A stretch of 64,000 nucleotides of DNA from assembly GCA_025716815.1 (NCBI GenBank), contig JAIXMN010000017.1:895677-959676 (forward strand). The letters run 5' to 3'. Of the stretch, positions 1 to 9,164 are shown piece after piece. The notes under the pieces were generated by a model, which ran no database searches, was not told the origin of the DNA, and saw only the letters and a list, made by a program, of their open reading frames with translations. The position numbers were made by a program, and so were the translations under genes. How positions within the stretch are numbered: position 1 is the first letter of the stretch; the number at the start of each line of letters is the position of its first letter. The DNA comes from Dichotomocladium elegans (lineage: Eukaryota; Mucoromycota; Mucoromycetes; Mucorales; Lichtheimiaceae).

Positions 1-2
1 TC

Positions 3-2819
3 ACGTCAACAATGATCCATGGACCATGTGGATCATTCAGCAGAGGACAGCCATGCTGTCAACGAACTGGCCAGTGCGATAAGAAGTTCCCCAAGCGCTA
101 CTGTGGCAAGACACGAGAGACCAGGGATGGAAACCCAGTATACCGTAGGCGGGAGACTCCCAACCAAGGGCATATGATTGAGCGTCGGAACATGGTTATA
201 GACAACCAATGGGTTATTCCATATAATCCTTACCTTAGCCACAAGTACGATGCCCATATTAACGTAGAGATCTGTACAAGCACCAGGGCAGTAAAATATA
301 TCTGCAAGTATATTACCAAGGGAACTGACCGAGCGCAAGTGGAGATTACTGGACAATCTTCTGAGGCTGTCCATTCCACGACCACCACCACTGCCTCCGC
401 CTCCACCACCACCGATGCTGCTCCTGCTCCTGCTCCTGTGGACGAGATCCAACAATACCTTAATGCTAGGTATATTGGACCATGTGAAGCAATCTGGCGG
501 ACGCTCAGATATGATGTCCATTTCCACAGCCCATCTGTCGTACGCTTAGATATACACCTGCCTGAGCAACAGTATGTCACGTTCCGCGCCACAATGTCCC
601 AGGAAGAACTGATCGTCGCACGCCATGCAGCAAGGACAGGTACCAAACTCCTCGCCTTTTTTGAACTCTGCTCCCAGGACCCATTCGCCGCCACCCTCCT
701 TTATTCTGAGGTGCCTCGCCACTACACTTGGAACACAAGGACCCACATGTGGGCACGTAGAGATCGGCAAACAATTGCGAACGTGGTAACACGCATTTAT
801 TTTGCATCACCTTCCAATATGCCTCTGTACTGCCTTCGCTTGCTCTTACTAAAGATTCCTGGGCCAACAAGTTTCGAGGCACTGCTTGCGAATAGCGACG
901 GCAGCCCCCATCTGACATTCCAGGCAGCTGCGCTTGCAAGGGGTTTCTTGGAGTCTGACAATGAATGGGAGCGCTGCATGAGTGAGGCATCGCTCATTGC
1001 TTCAGCTAGATCTATACGCGCTCTCTTTGCATGCATCCTGATACACAGTTCCCCTGCTGACCCGCTCCAACTCTGGAACAACCACCGCGACAGAATGGCC
1101 GATGATTACTTTTTCGAGTTCCGGAGAATACATAATATGTCAACCGACCAAGAACTGCAGCAGCAAGACCTGGACGCCATCTATCAGTGCACACTTGGCG
1201 ATATCGATTCTCTTCTGCAGGCTGGAGGTCATTGGCTCTCCGAATTTACGACTTTGCCCCAGGAACGAAGGGAAACACTCGACGAATTTGTGTCTCCTTC
1301 TCAAGTTCTGATAAATGCCGAGTACCGCAATTATGACCAAGATGAGCAGCGTCTGTTGAATGAAGAGTTAGTCCACTCGCTCAACGATGACCAGCGAGCT
1401 GCATATAATAATATCATAATGTCCATCGCGGAGCAGCCTCATGCCCCTCATGTACCCCGCCTTTTCTTTCTCAATGGCCCTGGTGGTACAGGGAAATCAC
1501 AGGTGTTCAAAGCTCTCTTGGCCTATGTTCGTTCTCAGCAAGAGATTGCCTTGCCGGTCGCCTCTTCTGGAATTGCCGCAATCCTGCTTCCTGGTGGCCG
1601 AACTGCCCATAGCCGGTTCAAAATTCCCCTCGATGCAGACGAAACCAGTACTTGCAACATTAGTCTCACTAGCTCACACGCCCATCTCATACGACGCGCC
1701 TCTTTGATCGTTTGGGATGAGGCTGTCATGGCTGGCAGATTCACCTTTGAAGCAGTTGACAAGGCCCTCAAGGACATCATGGGGGCTGATGACCCTGCAT
1801 GTGAGCAAGTCCCTTTTGGTGGCAAGGTCGTCGTTTTCGGTGGAGACTTTCGGCAGCTGCTCCCGGTCAGCAAGAAGAGCACTCGACCAGAGGTCGTTGC
1901 GGGAACTGTACAGCGTGCATCATTTTGGCCACACGTTCGCATCCTCCATTTGAACATTAACATGCGAGTTCGTAATGCTGGCCCCCATGCCGCTGCATTT
2001 GCCAACCAGCTCCTTGCCATTGGAGATGGCCGGCTTCCATACCGCGACAGTGTCGAGATCCCGGAACAATGGCGGATCGAAGCGAATGGTAGAATGGACC
2101 TTATCAATGCCATCTATCCTGCCATTCGACTCCCCAATCAACCTCCAGACCAGTTCCGTGATGGGGCCATCCTCGCCACTAAAAACGCAGATGTTGATGA
2201 CATCAACAACAAGGCTTTTAGCGTTTTCCCTGGCGAGAAAAGGCAGTATAACTCTATTGACCGTATCATCGATGCCGACGATCCAGACGTAGCTGCAGCA
2301 AGCTACCCACCGGAGTTTCTTAATGGTCTCAACTCTGCCGGAATTCCGCCTCATTGTCTAGAACTAAAGGTGGGTATGCCTTTGGTGCTGCTGCGAAACC
2401 TAGATCCAAGCGCAGGCCTCTGCAATGGGACTAAGCTTATCTTGACAAGGCTTATGGACCATTGTATTGCCGTCCGATGCATTGCCCATGGACCACAGGG
2501 CGCAGAGCATATTCTCCCTAGGATCAACCTTTGCACAAAAGAAGGAGAAATGCCGTTCATCCTGTGCCGCCGCCAGTTTCCTGTTCGTGCTGCCTTTGCC
2601 ATGACCATTCATAAGGCGCAAGGACAGACCCTGTCACGCGTAGGTGTCCATCTCCGTGAGCCTGTGTTTACACATGGCCAATTATATGTTGCACTCTCAC
2701 GAGCCACACACCCTGACAACCTGCGCGTGGCAGTATACAGTGACGGATCGACTGCTGCCCCCACAACCGCTAACGTTGTATACCACGAAGTCCTTCTTAA
2801 CCAGCAGTCATCCGGCTAA
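3..2819 (+). CDS. Helitron Rep/PIF1-like helicase (H1), 5' partial
   Basis: The reading frame is open to the window edge, so the true start and the HUH nuclease domain lie upstream; the ATG at 12 is internal. Visible parts, in order: the C-terminal end of the Rep region (motif ICKYITKGTD), a Thr/Ala/Pro-rich linker at about residues 120-145, and a complete SF1B PIF1-type helicase. Walker A GPGGTGKS is near residue 490, the Walker B-like VWDEAVM near 568, GGDFRQLLPV near 610, and the terminal MTIHKAQGQTL plus YVALSRAT motifs near 865-900. Helitron proteins of this type nick, unwind and transfer one DNA strand. No stop or frameshift is visible over 935 codons, unlike its relative H2. The frame equivalent to the H2 intron at 10834-10892 is uninterrupted here. 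Confidence 0.9.
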   Translation, partial: TSTMIHGPCGSFSRGQPCCQRTGQCDKKFPKRYCGKTRETRDGNPVYRRRETPNQGHMIERRNMVIDNQWVIPYNPYLSHKYDAHINVEICTSTRAVKYICKYITKGTDRAQVEITGQSSEAVHSTTTTTASASTTTDAAPAPAPVDEIQQYLNARYIGPCEAIWRTLRYDVHFHSPSVVRLDIHLPEQQYVTFRATMSQEELIVARHAARTGTKLLAFFELCSQDPFAATLLYSEVPRHYTWNTRTHMWARRDRQTIANVVTRIYFASPSNMPLYCLRLLLLKIPGPTSFEALLANSDGSPHLTFQAAALARGFLESDNEWERCMSEASLIASARSIRALFACILIHSSPADPLQLWNNHRDRMADDYFFEFRRIHNMSTDQELQQQDLDAIYQCTLGDIDSLLQAGGHWLSEFTTLPQERRETLDEFVSPSQVLINAEYRNYDQDEQRLLNEELVHSLNDDQRAAYNNIIMSIAEQPHAPHVPRLFFLNGPGGTGKSQVFKALLAYVRSQQEIALPVASSGIAAILLPGGRTAHSRFKIPLDADETSTCNISLTSSHAHLIRRASLIVWDEAVMAGRFTFEAVDKALKDIMGADDPACEQVPFGGKVVVFGGDFRQLLPVSKKSTRPEVVAGTVQRASFWPHVRILHLNINMRVRNAGPHAAAFANQLLAIGDGRLPYRDSVEIPEQWRIEANGRMDLINAIYPAIRLPNQPPDQFRDGAILATKNADVDDINNKAFSVFPGEKRQYNSIDRIIDADDPDVAAASYPPEFLNGLNSAGIPPHCLELKVGMPLVLLRNLDPSAGLCNGTKLILTRLMDHCIAVRCIAHGPQGAEHILPRINLCTKEGEMPFILCRRQFPVRAAFAMTIHKAQGQTLSRVGVHLREPVFTHGQLYVALSRATHPDNLRVAVYSDGSTAAPTTANVVYHEVLLNQQSSG

Positions 2820-3080
2820 ACACTCACTAACATATATGACTTTTTCATTCATTTATCTCTCTATGTTATTTATATCTCCTCTCCTTTCTTTTATGTTGAT
2901 TATACATCCATTTCTCTCATCATGCCCAACACATTCCTTTTTATATCAATAAGAATATATGCTCTTTCGTAAAGCAAAAAAACACATATATAGATCTATT
3001 CATAAATACACACACCTCTATTAAGTTTGCGCCAATGTCTGATTATTTCTATGGCTTATCGCGCTGATTAATTGGGGGGC

Positions 3081-3135
3081 GGGGGGCGAAGCCCCCAGCC
3101 GACGCAACAATCGAGCGGAGCGAGATGTGTTGCTA
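3081..3135 (+). repeat. Helitron H1 3' terminal hairpin and CTAG end
   Basis: A perfect 6-bp stem GGGGGC-GAA-GCCCCC lies at 3081-3095, followed by a 36-bp tail and the terminal CTAG. Helitrons typically end in a short hairpin followed by CTRR; CTAG fits that rule. A longer imperfect pairing GCAACA..TGTTGC spans 3103-3131. Confidence 0.75.
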
Positions 3136-3328
3136 GTCTGTTAAACAATAACGCAGGTGTCCTAAGGGGGACTCAACGAGAACAGAAATCTCATGTAGAG
3201 CAAAAGGGCAAAAGTCCCCTTGATTTTGATTTTCAGTGTGAATACAAACCATGAAAGTGTGGCCTATCGATCCTTTAGAAGCTTAGGATTTAAGCCTAGA
3301 GGTGCCAGAAAAGTTACCACAGGGATAA
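3136..3328 (+). rRNA. 28S rRNA fragment (domain V), diverged
   Basis: The stretch from TCTGTTAAAC to CCACAGGGATAA follows the conserved peptidyl-transferase region of fungal 25S/28S rRNA as I remember it, including GTCCTAAGGGGG, TGATTTTGATTTTCAG and GGCCTATCGATCC. It differs at several otherwise conserved sites (AACAATAACGC for AACGATAACGC, and a rearranged stretch near 3281-3300). It stops abruptly after GGGATAA and runs into intron-like sequence. It is a truncated, probably non-functional copy of about 193 bp. Its 5' side is interrupted by Helitron H1. Confidence 0.85.
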
Positions 3329-3374
3329 GTGTTTATTTTATGGGTATAGAGCACTACTAATACCTATATTTTAG

Positions 3375-4355
3375 GATGAGTTGGAGCTACCATCCTCCCC
3401 GACTTCCACCCAGGGTAGTGTAGAGGATGATGCTAATAGTCCTCTAGTATCATCGCAGCAGCTTGAGGTAGTTAGTGACAGTGATGGGGATAACTATGTT
3501 CCCCCATCATCAATCTCTAAGAGACGTAGAATTGAGGTATGCTCAACTTGTATCTAAAAGTGCTCATCACACTAAGATAGATATATTATAGGTTGTTACT
3601 GCTGAAGTGGATGTAAGTACTAGGAAGTAGTTTATATAAAGTAGTATTATTAAGATCATATATCCTAGGATGTTCTCCCAGCAGAGAATACTGAGGTTGT
3701 ACCTCGTTCCTCTATCTTAAAGAAACTTCATAAAGTTTCAGATGAGGAAATTATTGCTGGGATGCGGCAACTCATCTCTGAAATTGTCTTATGGAAACCT
3801 AGTGAGATAAGATTGATTTCAGATGGTGATGATAGCATCCAGCAAAGAGAACAATTACAGGAATCCTGGGTGCAGTTGGGTACTAGCACCAAGATAAGTT
3901 CTTTCCTTAAGAACTTGTTTTACTATAACCTTGCTGCTTTCTACCAGGAGGAAAGTAGACATCATTCAGACTTGACCAAGGCAGACTTCTTAAAGTCATT
4001 AGACTTCCTTAGTAAGTATTTGTAGGCTTTATTAACTATGTCTAATAGATTTGATCTAGGACAAGTTGACCTTGCAGAGGTGTCACGTCGCTTGGGTGGT
4101 GGTGTTAGACTCCACCAGCTTGTGAAAGCAGGAAGTGTGGCAACTTTGTTACTACCTTCCACTTTCTCTGTTAATAACCTTGCTAGGGTAATATCTTGAG
4201 AACCTATAAGATTTGTATAATATCTAACATGAATATAGTTAAAAGAGCAGGAGTGGGAGGTTTTGAAAGCTGAGGTCGCTCAGGACAATATCCTGAATAT
4301 CTCAGCCATTGCTCCATCTGGGACAGTGAAACAATTGCTCTCTATTGTGCAATAA
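3375..4355 (+). pseudogene. 5'-truncated multi-exon accessory gene
   Basis: Coding blocks separated by GT-AG introns can be followed: exon from 3375 (acidic, then a basic KRRRIE block), a mini-exon near 3592-3612, a long exon from about 3672 to 4013, an exon from about 4050 to 4187, and a final exon from about 4240 ending at TAA 4353-4355. Introns begin GTATGC, GTAAGT, GTAAGT and GTAATA and end TAG. The basic block after an acidic stretch (DGDNYVPP..KRRRIE) and the segment ending NNLAR match the gene at 14209-15561 (DEDYQPP..KRRNIE and SRLAN), so these are paralogues. The 5' end is missing: coding sequence starts about 45 bp after the 28S fragment. Function unknown; the family occurs twice here near Helitrons. 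Confidence 0.45.
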
Positions 4356-4601
4356 TAATTCATTAAATAGTGAGAAACAACATTTCCATCATAGTCTCCA
4401 ACTTAGTAAAGCTCTAAGAGCATCTACTTTGATGTGCTCAGTATGGGTATATGATTTTTATAGTAATACAATAGCTCCCATATTGTTTTTATCTCAGTAA
4501 TGCTTTCACAACATTATGCTCAACTCAGCAAGTATTAAAATGGGATAGAAAGTGTAGAGGCCAAAATTCTCCCTCTTTCCTTACTTCTTAAAAAATTCCT
4601 G

Positions 4602-5345
4602 ATGATTGGACGTATCGCTCTTACTGGTGCACTTATTCGCGATGTCGAGTTCCCCTCATCTCCTCGCATGCGTCAAGGTGTTGTCGATGTTGGCGTGTAT
4701 GCCAGGTTCACGATCAACTGGGATGGCAACTTTTTCAATGTATATGCATCCCAACCATCTCATATCAGCTGGTTGTTAAACAACAATGTCTGTGCTGGCT
4801 CCTCTGTCATTGTTAATGGACGATTCAAGATCTGTAACTACACAACAAATCGTGGGAGCCGAGGTGTTTCATACTCCATTACATTGGAACAAATTGCTCT
4901 AGCAGTTGATGTAGAGATCACTCTTGGACGCCATGTTCAAGGGGAAAGATCAGCTGGTGAAAATGTGACAGCTACATCAGTTACTAGTCAGCTACGCCAA
5001 CGAGGCCTTGTAACAACTACAATCACAGACAAATTTGTCCAAGAACTACAGGCAGCAAACGATGATGAGCTCTCGGTCTTCTTTGTTGACCGCTTCTTGG
5101 AAAAGTTTCCATATAGGCCACTTGGTTTAGCAGAGCCAGTTGCCAGGGCACTTGCACTCCAAGTACCAAAGGAAATGCGCGATCAACTTCTCTTCCAGCA
5201 ATCTGAAGCACTTGATAGCCATGCCTTCCGTCAGTTCCTGCCAACTACACCAATTGTGTTTGACACCTCCCGCTTAACTGAAAGTCTACTTGTTGGCTTT
5301 ATTAGTGAGATAAAGGTTCAACCTACAGAGTCTACCTCTATTGCA

Positions 5346-5383
<38 letters not shown>

Positions 5384-5420
5384 CTCTAGCTCTAGTGACA
5401 CAGCAGAGATGGATATCTAG
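4602..5420 (+). CDS. Putative SSB-like OB-fold protein
   Basis: A single-exon 272-residue frame. The first ~110 residues (GRIALTGALIRDVEF, VGVYARFTINWDG, CAGSSVIVNGRFK, YSITLEQIAL) have the strand spacing of a bacterial/mitochondrial-type single-stranded-DNA-binding OB fold: a hydrophobic start, ARF-type strand, GSxVxVxGR turn and a closing strand. The C-terminal half is not recognised and ends in a poly-Thr/Ser tract encoded by an ACT/ACC repeat (5348-5388) plus an acidic tip. I see no mitochondrial presequence. Neighbours on both sides are same-strand accessory genes and the unit lies between two Helitrons. A role in handling transposon ssDNA is inference; OB folds are hard to call by eye. 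Confidence 0.45.
5348..5388 (+). repeat. ACT/ACC triplet repeat
   Basis: In-frame trinucleotide microsatellite that encodes a run of threonines near the C-terminus of the SSB-like protein. Confidence 0.9.
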
Positions 5421-5459
5421 AAGCTTATTATCTTGCTATCCTACACTCTGCTTACATTT

Positions 5460-5482
5460 CTCTCTCTCTCTCTCTCTCTCTC
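5460..5482. repeat. (TC)n microsatellite
   Basis: Uninterrupted CT dinucleotide run in the short gap between two accessory genes. Confidence 0.95.
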
Positions 5483-5511
5483 TTGTTAGCAGATCTTAAT
5501 ATTAAGCAATT

Positions 5512-6264
5512 ATGCCTGATACCTATCAAGTGTATTTCAAAAAGGCCTCTTTAAAGAGCCCAGTGTGTGTTAGTGATAATACTACAAGTGGAATGATTAC
5601 ATCATGGCTTCAGAACCATTCAGATCATCAACTAGATGCATATGCAGTTATTGGCTTGTAAGTCAGTCATTACTTAAGGTCGATGAAGTTAACATTACTA
5701 TGTAGAACATTACAACGCATCTGCTGCAGTATTCCTTTACCTGTTTTCAACACCATCACCTGGAACCTGGAAAATAGTGTTATTTACACTGCAATGGTTA
5801 CTGGGGATTTCACTAGAATTGTGCCATTTGAGGATGTTGCAACACACAACTGCCCCCACCAACTTGCTGGCCGACTTACCCAAGTAACAGGGCTCGTTCA
5901 AGCTACAGATATCCCCACCTTAGTGTCAGCGCGTTTTCTGGAGAGTCGTGTTCCTGATCTCCCTATACTGCCCCATACAACAAATATGCTTACAACGGTA
6001 ACAGCAACATATCGCGTTCGACTACCTGGTGGAGCATTAAATCGCATTGAAACGATTGCTGGCCAAAAGCATGTCCTTCCAGATGAGAATGACTTTATCG
6101 AAAAGAGAGCACGTGTTAATAGTAGTGGAGATAATAGTACTATTCTCCAAGGACATAATACTATGGACCATCAGGTTCTAGTAGATGATAATTTTCTTGA
6201 AGAACCAGATGATTTATGGGGCTATGAAGAAATGCCATCAGAGCCAACATTTTTCACTATGTAA
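5512..6264 (+). CDS. Hypothetical two-exon accessory protein
   Basis: Exon 1 at 5512-5657 begins ATG CCT GAT. The intron at 5658-5705 runs GTAAGT..GTAG. Exon 2 at 5706-6264 continues the frame to a TAA, giving about 234 residues. I do not recognise the family. The middle is rich in beta-type hydrophobic alternation (ITWNLENSVIYTAMVTGDF; LAGRLTQVTGLVQ), and the C-terminal third is acidic and hydrophilic. It lies 90 bp after the SSB-like gene and 65 bp before the Helitron-like N-terminal frame, all on the same strand. The tight spacing suggests one mobile unit rather than host genes. Confidence 0.45.
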
Positions 6265-6329
6265 TAAGTAGTTTTTAGTAAATTATTTCTATACTTTGTT
6301 CCCTTCTTTCATCACTTGTTGAGTCTACT

Positions 6330-6854
6330 ATGTCTACTCCTCTCTCATTGACGCGACAGCAGCAGAATTCTATTACAGCATACTACAATTTCTGTGCCCA
6401 ATTGCCAGTATATTACTGTTCAATCTGCTGCATTATGCTCTACAAGTCAGAGACAAGGCTACTTTACTGCCCTGTAGAAGCTGAAATCGTCCCATGTGTC
6501 ATTTGGGGGTTTCCCCCAATCTGTGATATGGATGGCCATATTGTTGTATGTGCTACACATGCAAAGGAAGGCACCGAATGGGTGCCTACTATTGATTTTC
6601 CTGGTGCAATGTTACCTCAAACAGAGCAGCTCAATTACCGCGAACTTACCTGCCTTTCGCCTATCAAGCTACTTGCTAGTGTACGACGTAATACATCCCG
6701 CACTGCATCAATCCTTGGCCATTATGATCTATCTGGAAACATCTCTGGCCATTTCAATTATGACTTTGCTGGCTATATCTCTTCAGGTATCCGAGGGATT
6801 GCATATACAGGTCTTTTCAGAAGAAGTTTCCCATCTCGCACGCAAGGTGGTTAG
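6330..6854 (+). pseudogene. Helitron N-terminal-like fragment
   Basis: A 174-residue frame that starts well (ATG, hydrophilic) and contains two paired cysteines (YYCSICCIM) and a block LNYRELTCLSPIKLL followed by ISGHFNYDFAGYI. This layout resembles the zinc/linker domain before the HUH nuclease of Helitron Rep proteins, where a Leu-Thr-rich 'LTxLE..L' block precedes a GHxxNF-type segment. The match is by layout, not by a catalytic motif. The frame ends as the DNA turns into G-runs and AAAAATTTTT tracts, so the gene looks broken rather than naturally terminated. If correct, 3375-6854 is the 5' part of a third Helitron. Confidence 0.35.
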
Positions 6855-7254
6855 TCTGGATCAGATGGTGGTTTTTTGGGGATGGGTCAGTGGGAGGCGG
6901 AGTGAGCCAAGGTGGGGGGGGGAAGGTTCTGTCATGTGGTGGGCAAAATTTTTTGGGTGGTGGGTGAAGGCAGGGGGCCTGGAGAAAAATGGCAGGCCAA
7001 AAAATTTTTCTCGTTTGACTCAGTGGTGGTCAAACGCAACTTTGACGGTTGGTCGCCTCAGCAATGGTGGTTGCCAGAAAAATTTTCGTGGAGGATAAAG
7101 GGAGGCAAAGTGGCGATTTAAGAGTCAGACGCTCGTTGATCTTTTTCTTGTACTCAGTGCTTGGAGAAGCTCCGTTGTGCAGCACATCCGCAATAGTCGT
7201 TGGTGGGGCTGAGGTAGTGGCGGTTTAGGAAGGGAAGTGGTTTAATGCGACTGT
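6855..7254. other. G-rich low-complexity stretch, no gene
   Basis: Purine-rich DNA with repeated GGTGGG/GGGGGG runs and several near-palindromic AAAAATTTTT cores at about 6943-7085. No credible coding sequence and no recognisable repeat family. Confidence 0.6.
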
Positions 7255-8530
7255 ATGATGGACCATGGTGTATCTCCACGGCCACGAACACAGCAGATGC
7301 CCCTTCTTCCCCGAAGGGCTTTAAGGTCAGAAAGTATAAAGGTAAAGCCAGACGAAACGCGCACTTTCTTTGTTACAAAGGTCCATTTGTTTGAGTGTGA
7401 CAAAAGGAACCATAAAAGAAAAGCAGCCAGACAATTTTTTTATGGGATAGTGGCGAGGAGGACACTCCAACCGATTTTTATTCAAGAAAAAAGAGAAAGC
7501 GAGAAGGCAAAGAAATGGCTCATCTGCAGAGAGCATCAGGAGGAAGAAGCAATTGTTCTTGAAAGAGGACTGGGAAAGAAGCGGCTCGTCAAAAGACAAC
7601 GGGAAAAATTACAGGCCATACAAGAGGGGCCTGCATTTCTTTTCTGTTCGACCATTGTTCCTAAAAACCACAACACCGAATTCAAGCACCTGCAATGCCA
7701 CTGTTCTTCAAGCCGACAGCAGCATCAAATTCGTACTGCGAAACTCGAAATGGGCTCAAGCATTAGCGCAAATCGTTGAGTGAGAACAACTTTCTGCAAT
7801 TGGCTAGCCGTTGAACGATTAGCAAGCTTGATTTGGTCCTGCGTCGCCGAGGCCAAGTAACCATAGTAGCAATTGCAAAGTGGGAGAAGAATATAAATGC
7901 CACGAATGGATCCTATACTAAGAATTGCTAAAGGATTCGTGCGAAAAGTTGGTTTCAACGTTGAAGTCCTGAGCTGCCGCTCGTCCTTCGAACTGCCTTG
8001 TTGCTTTGTTTTGAAAAAAATTTTCTCGCGAACTCTTGAACACACCTATTCCGCTTTCTGTTTTACGAAGCTCAGCATCACGAAACGATTATCACTTATT
8101 CTTGTCATTAGCCTGATCCAACTGCTTCAGATTTGTTCAATCACAGTAGTGCGATCCGCGGTTTACCAGCTTTCGTAACCAATCTTTCGTCAATCTTTCT
8201 GCAAGTCGCGTCATTTTCGTTCCATGTCGGGCACAGTCATAATTTAACATCGAGATCCTTTACGTCCACATTTTTGCGGGATATGCTGGGGAGTTGGGCC
8301 TTGGACTTTTCGAGAAACAACTCACCTTTCATCCCGCAGTTTTCAGCAAATGGCTTTTTCTGGATGGGACAGTGAATGAATTTGGAGGTTACAACATCAT
8401 TTGAAGTTACAGCTATTATGTTCCATGCTCTACCTCTTTTCCTCCAAACATCTAATTGCAAATGCTAAAAGGCAAGCAGGTTCTCAAAGGGTGACAACGT
8501 ACATATATCTTCCTTGCCAACCTTGGCCAG
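7255..8530. other. Unassigned region
   Basis: A 174-codon frame at 7255-7779 is Lys/Arg/Gln-rich and has no recognisable motif, so I do not call it a gene. The remainder up to the LTR shows no domain, RNA gene or repeat that I can identify. The sequence immediately left of the LTR (to 8530) does not match the sequence to its right. Confidence 0.5.
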
Positions 8531-9164
8531 TGTCGCGGATACAGGGCAGACAGACAAGAAAGTGTAGCGCAGGAACAAGACAGGAGAACAGAAGGCAGGC
8601 ACAGACCGAGAATGGGTTGGCAGTGATAGTGCTGGCAATGGAGTAGAGGGAAAGATCAGGAACTACTCTAGAAAACAATACTATACTACTAACCAGAATT
8701 GTGCCTGACAGAAAAGAATCAAGACAAGACAGGACAAGAGATGGAGGACAAGACAAGAACTACACTACGGGGGGTGGGTGTTAGGTACTCCCAATCACAC
8801 AGCATGCACCAATTCGGATAGCTACCAGGAACAAGGCAGAGCCCAAGAGGCAGGACAAAGGATAGGTATGGATCGATAGACCAGATAGACAGAGAACTGA
8901 TGACCAGGGATGATATATGACGAAGGATAATCTGATAATATTTTATTATAACAAATACGAGGGTATTTATACTAGATCTTATGGGAGAGGCGTATGGGAT
9001 ATACTGAGGTTCGTTGCAATGACTTGAAGAATTAATAAATGTAGACGGAGTAATAAATGCAATCGACCAAAATTAATGCAACCAGGACAATAAATGCATT
9101 CGTGAAAGGGGTACCCAGGGTAAGGGGCGAACGCTCTCGAATAATCCCATTTTGGGTCATGACA
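8531..9164. mobile_element. Solo LTR, family F (copy F1)
   Basis: 634 bp beginning TGTCGCGG and ending GTCATGACA. Near-identical copies occur at 27173-27806 and 29401-30034. The left flank (..CCAG) and right flank (ATTT..) share no duplication. On the right, the LTR abuts the middle of the H2 helicase frame, so the join is a recombination or deletion junction rather than a clean insertion. Confidence 0.85.

Larger units (their letters stand above)
1..3135 (+). mobile_element. Helitron H1, 3' portion
   Basis: Rolling-circle transposon whose 5' part lies outside the window. It contains the Rep/helicase gene, then a non-coding tail ending in a GC-rich hairpin (3081-3095) and the tetranucleotide CTAG at 3132-3135. 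The next base is T, and from there the sequence is 28S rRNA. The rRNA reads ..CACA-TCTGTTAAAC.., so the insertion point is an A|T dinucleotide, the classical Helitron target. The 3' boundary is therefore fixed to the base. Confidence 0.85.

Noticed and set aside
33..527. Minus-strand 164-codon frame opposite the H1 helicase gene
   Set aside because: It is the complement of a Thr/Ala/Pro linker and helicase sequence; no motif of its own.
4602..5420. Mitochondrial SSB of the host
   Set aside because: No targeting presequence, a long unrelated C-terminus with poly-Thr, and a setting amid transposon genes; kept as SSB-like only.
7255..7779. 174-codon Lys/Arg-rich frame
   Set aside because: No domain, no intron or promoter support, odd composition; reported only as an unassigned region.
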